From the NCBI GenBank assembly GCA_038216655.1, contig JBBQPZ010000001.1, forward strand, positions 248,001 to 312,000: a DNA stretch of 64,000 nt. The letters are read 5' to 3'. Under the pieces are notes generated by a model. It was not told where the DNA came from. It saw only the letters and a list, made by a program, of their open reading frames with translations, and searched no databases. Below are positions 59,473-64,000 of the stretch, piece by piece. The position numbers and the translations under genes are program-made. The stretch is from JAFDWR01 sp038216655 (lineage in GTDB: Bacteria; Armatimonadota; Fimbriimonadia; Fimbriimonadales; Fimbriimonadaceae). How positions within the stretch are numbered: position 1 is the stretch's first letter; each line of letters starts with the position of its first letter.

Positions 59473-60669
59473 ATGGATGAGACCCCGCAGGAACTGCATG
59501 AGTCCTCAGAGGCAGTACGCGAAAATCGCGTGCTGGCCGCGATCGTCTTTACCGATGCTGTGGCGTTCTCCAAACTAGCGGGGCGGGACGAGAAAGCCGC
59601 GTACGCGATCCTTAACCGCGACTTCGATCTTATGACCGGTTTCTGCCGCTCCAACGGAGGTCGCGTCCTTAACACGATGGGCGACGGCATGTTGATGTGC
59701 TTTGGCAGCGCGGTGGACGCCATGCAATGCGCGCTCAAGATTCAGCAGGCGCTGCACGTACAGGCACAGAGCCTGCCAACGATCAGCGTTCTGCAGCACC
59801 GGATCGGAGTTCACCTTGGCGACATCATCATCGACGGAGAAAACGTCTTCGGGGATGGCGTCAACGTCGCGGCTCGCCTACAGGCCGAATGCCGCCCAGG
59901 AGCGATCTGCTACTCTCGAATGGTCGCAGACGTGATCAAGAACAAGGTCCAGATTCGCGGCCGGTTCTTGGGACCGCGCCACCTTAAAAACATCATCGAG
60001 CCTGTCCCCGTCTACGAGGTGCCCTCGCTGAGCGAGTACGTAACCGAGCATGACCCGTTCGACGAACCTGTCATCTCCGGACATGAGGAAGGCGCGAGCG
60101 GATCCCGGGCCACATTGATGGTGGTGGCGAGCGTCGTGCTTGTGGGCGCGGTGATCTTCGCGGCGATGCAGCTCACCCGAGGAAAGAACTCGCTTGACGA
60201 TCCCCGGGTGGGGCGGACGAAGAGTGGCCGAGGAGCCCAGCCCTCTCCCTCCACGACACCAAGCACCACGACGCCAGCCGTCTCGACCAAAGCTCAACTC
60301 GATCCGCTCCGGGCTCGATACGACTTCGCGGGAATGCTCCAGGTCCTGGAAGCCGCACCCGGGGCTTCGGCAGAAACCGATCGAGTCCGCGGATTAGTCA
60401 GCATGCGCGCTTGGCTGGACTCCGAGATCAGTGCGGCGACCGCTTCCAAGCCGATCGCCACGCCTGACGGGGCACGCGCCTATCGAGGGACACGGGGCGT
60501 CGTCGTCGAGTCTTCAACGGGGATTCACGAGATGGCCTTCGAGGAGATTCCACCGGCGACTTTGCTCAACATCTTGAGTTCGGCGGTCGCGGCACCGCCG
60601 ACGGGCCAAACGCCTCCCGGCGACGCGACTCTCTGGATCAACCAATTCCGAGCCGAATACTCTCTATAG
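59473..60669 (+). CDS. Class III adenylate/guanylate cyclase
   Basis: A 398-aa protein with an N-terminal cyclase homology domain (about 18-190). Metal-binding aspartates are Asp28 in VFTDAVAFSKL and Asp71 in TMGDGMLMCF. GDGVNVAARLQAECRPGAICYS near 118-139 includes the transition-state Asn and Arg. One membrane helix lies near 214-236, so the catalytic domain is cytoplasmic and the 160-residue Thr/Pro-rich tail is outside. This is the reverse of most receptor cyclases. ATP or GTP preference cannot be read. Confidence 0.9.
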   Translation: MDETPQELHESSEAVRENRVLAAIVFTDAVAFSKLAGRDEKAAYAILNRDFDLMTGFCRSNGGRVLNTMGDGMLMCFGSAVDAMQCALKIQQALHVQAQSLPTISVLQHRIGVHLGDIIIDGENVFGDGVNVAARLQAECRPGAICYSRMVADVIKNKVQIRGRFLGPRHLKNIIEPVPVYEVPSLSEYVTEHDPFDEPVISGHEEGASGSRATLMVVASVVLVGAVIFAAMQLTRGKNSLDDPRVGRTKSGRGAQPSPSTTPSTTTPAVSTKAQLDPLRARYDFAGMLQVLEAAPGASAETDRVRGLVSMRAWLDSEISAATASKPIATPDGARAYRGTRGVVVESSTGIHEMAFEEIPPATLLNILSSAVAAPPTGQTPPGDATLWINQFRAEYSL

Positions 60670-60727
60670 GTTCGACTATCCACATTCTCCGGGTGCGAAA
60701 TGCCCGGATCAGGAGTATTGTTCTGTA

Positions 60728-63469
60728 ATGAAATCTTCTCTTCTTGCTGCCGCCTTATCGGTCGTCACCGGACTGGGAGCGGTCGCACCCGCCGTCGCGC
60801 GTGGGGTTTCGGATCCTCCTGCCGCCACTACGAGCGCGGCAAAGTCGGTGGATCCTCCGAAGAAAGATGAGAAGACGACCGACTACGAACGAGCGGTCAA
60901 GGACCTCAAGCGGATCGACGGTCCGTTCCCGATCTACCTTCGCCGCAAAGAGATCCTCCTTGAGGTGCCCGAAGACGCCCTCGGCAAGCTGTTCCTGATT
61001 CAGGCCACGCTCGCAACCGGCGCAAACGCGATGGGCCTGCAGGCCGGCGACCCGCTGAATGGCATCGACGTTTACTCGTGGGAAAAGACCGAAGAGAATC
61101 TAACTCTCGTTGAACCCAATCTGAAGTACCGCTGGTCCAAGGACGACCCACTCGCGGTCAGTTCCGCCCGGAGCTTCCCGAAGGCCTATCTGGGCAGCTA
61201 CCGCATCGAGCAGACCAACACCGAAAAGCACCTGATGCTGGTCAACGTCACTAGCCTCTTCACGGGCGAGCTCCTCCGCTTGAACGAACTCGTGAGTGTA
61301 ATGCTCGGCGGCGCGTACCAGCTAGACCGCGACAAGACCGGCGTCGAGAAGGCGAAGGGCTACGGCGACGAGAACACCGTGCTTCAGATGAAGATGCACT
61401 ACTACTCGCCGCGAGGTGCTGCTGAAGCGAATCCCTTACTTGCCCTTCTCGGGATTGGCAAGACCGCCCTCGAGGACGACCGTAGCGTCCCTCTTAAGGT
61501 CACCTATAACATGTGGTATCGCAAGGACGATGGCTACCGGCCGCGCCTTTCCGATCCCCGCATTGGTTACTTCACCACCGACTATTTCAGCCTCGACAAG
61601 TTCCTCGGTGACGATCAAACCCAGCGCCTGATCAACCGCTTCAACCTCAAGAAGAAGGACCCGTCTGCCGCGATGAGCGAGCCGGTCAAGCCCATCGTCT
61701 GGGTGGTTGACCCCTCCGTCCCCATGAAATGGCGAGGTGCGGTCAAGGACGGCATCCTCCGCTGGAACAGGGCGTTTGAGCAGCTCGGCTACAAGAACGC
61801 GGTTCAGGTCAAGGAAGTCGACAACGACCCCGACTACGACCATTCCGACGGACGAAACAACGTCGTCCGCTGGACAATGTCCGAAGACGCCGGATACGCC
61901 GTGGCACAGGCCCGCAGTGACCCAATTTCCGGCGAGACGATGAACGCGGCGGTCACGTTCGATTCGACGATGCTCAGCTTCATTCTCGGCGAGCACCGGA
62001 ACTACTCCACCCCGGTGGCCACGTCGCTGGTGAAGCACAGCTACGAGGCTCTCACCGACTCCGACGAGACGCGCAACGTCGCACCGGATGCCTATATCTT
62101 CGACCACGACCGCGTGGTCGCCGAGAAGGAAGCCGCCAAGATCTTCAAGCGCTTCGGCTGGCGACGGATGGAATGCGAGCTACCGAACGAGCTTGCCGCG
62201 GACGCATCCTTCATGTACGCCGCGCTTCAGGCCGCGCCGGGTCTAAAAGTCGCGCCCGACGACTATGCGAGAGCCTACATCGAAGACGTCGTCAGCCATG
62301 AAGTGGGACATTGTCTCGGCCTCCGCCATAACTTCATCGGCTCAACGAACCTGACCACCGCCCAACTTGCCGACGACGCCTTGATCGACAAGGTGGGCGT
62401 CTCGGCCAGCGTCATGGACTACATCCCGACGAACGTCCAAGCCGTCCTCAAGGGTAAGGGCAACTTCTTCACCCCGGTCGTCGGACCCTATGACATCTGG
62501 GCGATCAAGTACGGCTACATGGACGTCCCGATGGCGAACGACCCGGTCTCCGAAACCTACACCCTTTCGCGAGTCGCGTCGCAGTCGGGACTTCCCGGCC
62601 ATGCCTACCTAACCGACGAGGATGCCGACTCCTACGACCCATACGCGGTCCGCTTCGATAACGCCAAGGACCCGGTCAATTACTTCGGTCAGGAGATGAA
62701 GGCGGCAAAGCGAGCCCTTCACTACGCCCTGGCCAATCTCCCGCGCCCGGGAGAGAGCTACACCCGCCGAACTGAGCTGGTGGCGGCTTCCCTGCTCCGA
62801 ACGTTCAAGTGCGGCCGCAACGCCTCACGGTTCGTCGGTGGCATCGGCGTCAGCCGTAATTTCCGCGGTGACACAGACGAGCGCGCAACGCTCCAACCCG
62901 TGAGCGGGGCCGAGCAGCGCCAGGCGATCGGCTTGATCACGCACGGCTGCCTCGTGGAGGATGCCTTCTCCCTGCCCACCGAGGCTCGCGTACGACTCAC
63001 GCTTGGCAACGTCGAGAACACGTGGGACGCCCCGCTCCGGAGCGTCGTCTCCTCGCAACAGATCGCCCTCGTCGGAACGCTTCTAAGCGCGGAAAAGACT
63101 TCGCGAATCGCGGAGAACGCCTACAAGCTCTCTAGCGGTTCCGGCAGTTACAGTCTTGGCGAGCATTACGGGACAGTTCTCACTGCGGTGTTCAGTGAGG
63201 TGGGTCAAAGCAAGAATATCGAGGCGAATCGCCGCGATCTGCAGCGATTCACCATCAATGCGCTGATCACCCAGTCGAGTGCTCCTCCCAGTGGTGTCAA
63301 CGAAGACGTCCGGATGATTGCGACGGATTCCCTTCGCCGACTCTCCGCTAGGTTTGGCGGTCAAATCGCCAACGGGAAGAAGTTGGACGAAATGACACGG
63401 CTTTACCTTCGGGACACAAAGGCGATCATCGATCGATTCCTTGCCCGGACAGTGACCGGAGCGAGGTAA
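60728..63469 (+). CDS. Secreted zinc metalloprotease (DUF5117/DUF4953 type)
   Basis: A 913-aa exported protein with a signal peptide to about residue 25 (APAVARG). The middle holds a metzincin motif HEVGHCLGLRHNF with His524, His528 and His534 as zinc ligands and Glu525 as catalytic base, followed by the Met-turn SVMDYIPTN. The surrounding sequence (IVWVVDPSVPMKWRGAVKDG, FEQLGYKNAVQVKEV) is characteristic of the large DUF4953/DUF5117 proteases common in Bacteroidota, Acidobacteriota and Armatimonadota. The substrate is unknown. It is 58 bases downstream of the cyclase gene. Confidence 0.92.
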   Translation: MKSSLLAAALSVVTGLGAVAPAVARGVSDPPAATTSAAKSVDPPKKDEKTTDYERAVKDLKRIDGPFPIYLRRKEILLEVPEDALGKLFLIQATLATGANAMGLQAGDPLNGIDVYSWEKTEENLTLVEPNLKYRWSKDDPLAVSSARSFPKAYLGSYRIEQTNTEKHLMLVNVTSLFTGELLRLNELVSVMLGGAYQLDRDKTGVEKAKGYGDENTVLQMKMHYYSPRGAAEANPLLALLGIGKTALEDDRSVPLKVTYNMWYRKDDGYRPRLSDPRIGYFTTDYFSLDKFLGDDQTQRLINRFNLKKKDPSAAMSEPVKPIVWVVDPSVPMKWRGAVKDGILRWNRAFEQLGYKNAVQVKEVDNDPDYDHSDGRNNVVRWTMSEDAGYAVAQARSDPISGETMNAAVTFDSTMLSFILGEHRNYSTPVATSLVKHSYEALTDSDETRNVAPDAYIFDHDRVVAEKEAAKIFKRFGWRRMECELPNELAADASFMYAALQAAPGLKVAPDDYARAYIEDVVSHEVGHCLGLRHNFIGSTNLTTAQLADDALIDKVGVSASVMDYIPTNVQAVLKGKGNFFTPVVGPYDIWAIKYGYMDVPMANDPVSETYTLSRVASQSGLPGHAYLTDEDADSYDPYAVRFDNAKDPVNYFGQEMKAAKRALHYALANLPRPGESYTRRTELVAASLLRTFKCGRNASRFVGGIGVSRNFRGDTDERATLQPVSGAEQRQAIGLITHGCLVEDAFSLPTEARVRLTLGNVENTWDAPLRSVVSSQQIALVGTLLSAEKTSRIAENAYKLSSGSGSYSLGEHYGTVLTAVFSEVGQSKNIEANRRDLQRFTINALITQSSAPPSGVNEDVRMIATDSLRRLSARFGGQIANGKKLDEMTRLYLRDTKAIIDRFLARTVTGAR

Positions 63470-63508
63470 GAAGAGAGATCGGGCGCAAACACGCCTGATC
63501 TATTTCCT

Positions 63509-64000
63509 ATGGCGACCCAGGCTAGCCACGAAGACTCCGCTCAAGTGTTGAGCGAGTTGCGCGCGTTTATCGACGCCGAGGTCGCGCGTGTCGGTTCGAC
63601 CGACGCGATTAATCCCGGGCACCGCGTCAAATTCCATTGGCCCCCTCACCCGGAGAGCTATAGCTTCCACGTGCTCGCCAGCGACTGGTCAAGTTCGATC
63701 GTGGCCAAGATGCACGGCGAAGAGTTCGAGCTAACGATCGCTCGCACTCGGCACGGGGTGTTCGGGCGTTCGGACGCGCTCTGGCTTGAGGCGCACGGGG
63801 AAACCGACGACAAGATGCTGCGGAAGCTACAACAACGCGCGGAACCTCTCTTTCAAAGGCAATTCGCCATCGCTCGTTGTCTTGGGATGGAGGTTCGCTT
63901 CAAGGGTCACGTTCGCGATCTTCCCCCCGCCAGTCTCGTGAAGCTGCTCTACTGCAGCGACCGCGACGTCGCCAACGATGCGCGGATCCAAATAGAGACC
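63509..64000 (+). CDS. Unrecognised protein, C-terminus beyond window
   Basis: An open frame of 164 codons runs from ATG 63509 to the window end. The product begins MATQASHEDSAQVLSELRAF and shows no signal peptide or membrane segment. A mixed alpha/beta pattern follows, with aromatic-rich HWPPHPESYSFHVLASDW and TIARTRHGVFGRSDALWLEA. The last residues (LPPASLVKLLYCSDRDVAND) may begin a helical repeat. I do not recognise the family. Confidence 0.7.
   Translation, partial: MATQASHEDSAQVLSELRAFIDAEVARVGSTDAINPGHRVKFHWPPHPESYSFHVLASDWSSSIVAKMHGEEFELTIARTRHGVFGRSDALWLEAHGETDDKMLRKLQQRAEPLFQRQFAIARCLGMEVRFKGHVRDLPPASLVKLLYCSDRDVANDARIQIET

Overview
The window is ordinary chromosomal DNA of a GC-rich, diderm-type bacterium. 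The features that suggest this are a System I cytochrome c maturation pair (CcmE/CcmF), a lipoprotein signal, a PilB/GspE-type ATPase, a LolA-like secreted protein and a PEP-CTERM protein. Together with split gcvPA/gcvPB genes, a CcmE that carries Cys in place of His, a dnaJ-hspR pair, four-helix-bundle genes and abundant low-complexity secreted proteins, this fits Armatimonadota (Fimbriimonadia-like) best. That placement is inference from gene style, because no rRNA lies in the window. I see no prophage, transposase or CRISPR array.

Layout. 1-5.4 kb: a partial DUF4397 lipoprotein divergent from dnaE, then a minus-strand pair of a secreted protein and a DEDD-type exonuclease. 5.5-11.8 kb: ccmE, ccmF, panD, prs, an ECF sigma factor with a tiny partner, and dnaN, all on the plus strand. 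12-15.5 kb: MerC-like protein, small secreted protein, serine hydrolase and EamA exporter. 16.2-19.8 kb: a minus-strand operon of response regulator, histidine kinase and a glycine-rich Spy/CpxP-like secreted protein, closed by a UUCG-tetraloop terminator. 19.9-23.4 kb: pilus-type ATPase, GAF protein, an Arg/Asp-rich secreted protein, a chagasin-like inhibitor and a lone receiver domain. 23.7-24.9 kb: rpsP-khpA-rimM; the usual next genes, trmD-rplS-lepB, sit 16 kb away at 41.2-43.4 kb. 25-36.5 kb: mixed housekeeping genes (sucD, cysteine desulfurase, primary sigma factor, M48 protease, murI-alr, lipoate ligase-like) separated by repeat-rich spacers. 36.7-40 kb: gcvH-gcvPA-gcvPB. 43.5-51.7 kb: a more accessory stretch with a large secreted metalloprotease, a HAD phosphatase, a two-gene unit of an unrecognised RR-signal protein and a zinc phospholipase C with a C2-like tail, a PEP-CTERM protein and a CAU-anticodon tRNA. 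51.7-64 kb: acyl-CoA dehydrogenase, ThpR-like protein, an EF-G paralogue, HDOD protein, dnaJ-hspR with a HAIR-like operator, a class III cyclase, a second large secreted metalloprotease and a gene cut by the window end.

Most notable. (1) Two neighbouring genes (the exonuclease and ccmF) have no ATG/GTG/TTG that could give the full conserved protein, but each has a CTG behind a well-placed Shine-Dalgarno sequence. (2) CcmE has CxxxY instead of HxxxY. (3) A 9-bp-period repeat flanks, and partly enters, a four-helix-bundle gene and recurs once after lepB. (4) The PEP-CTERM gene lies between a tRNA and an upstream degenerate copy of that tRNA's 3' end. (5) The phospholipase C pair looks like an undescribed secreted system.
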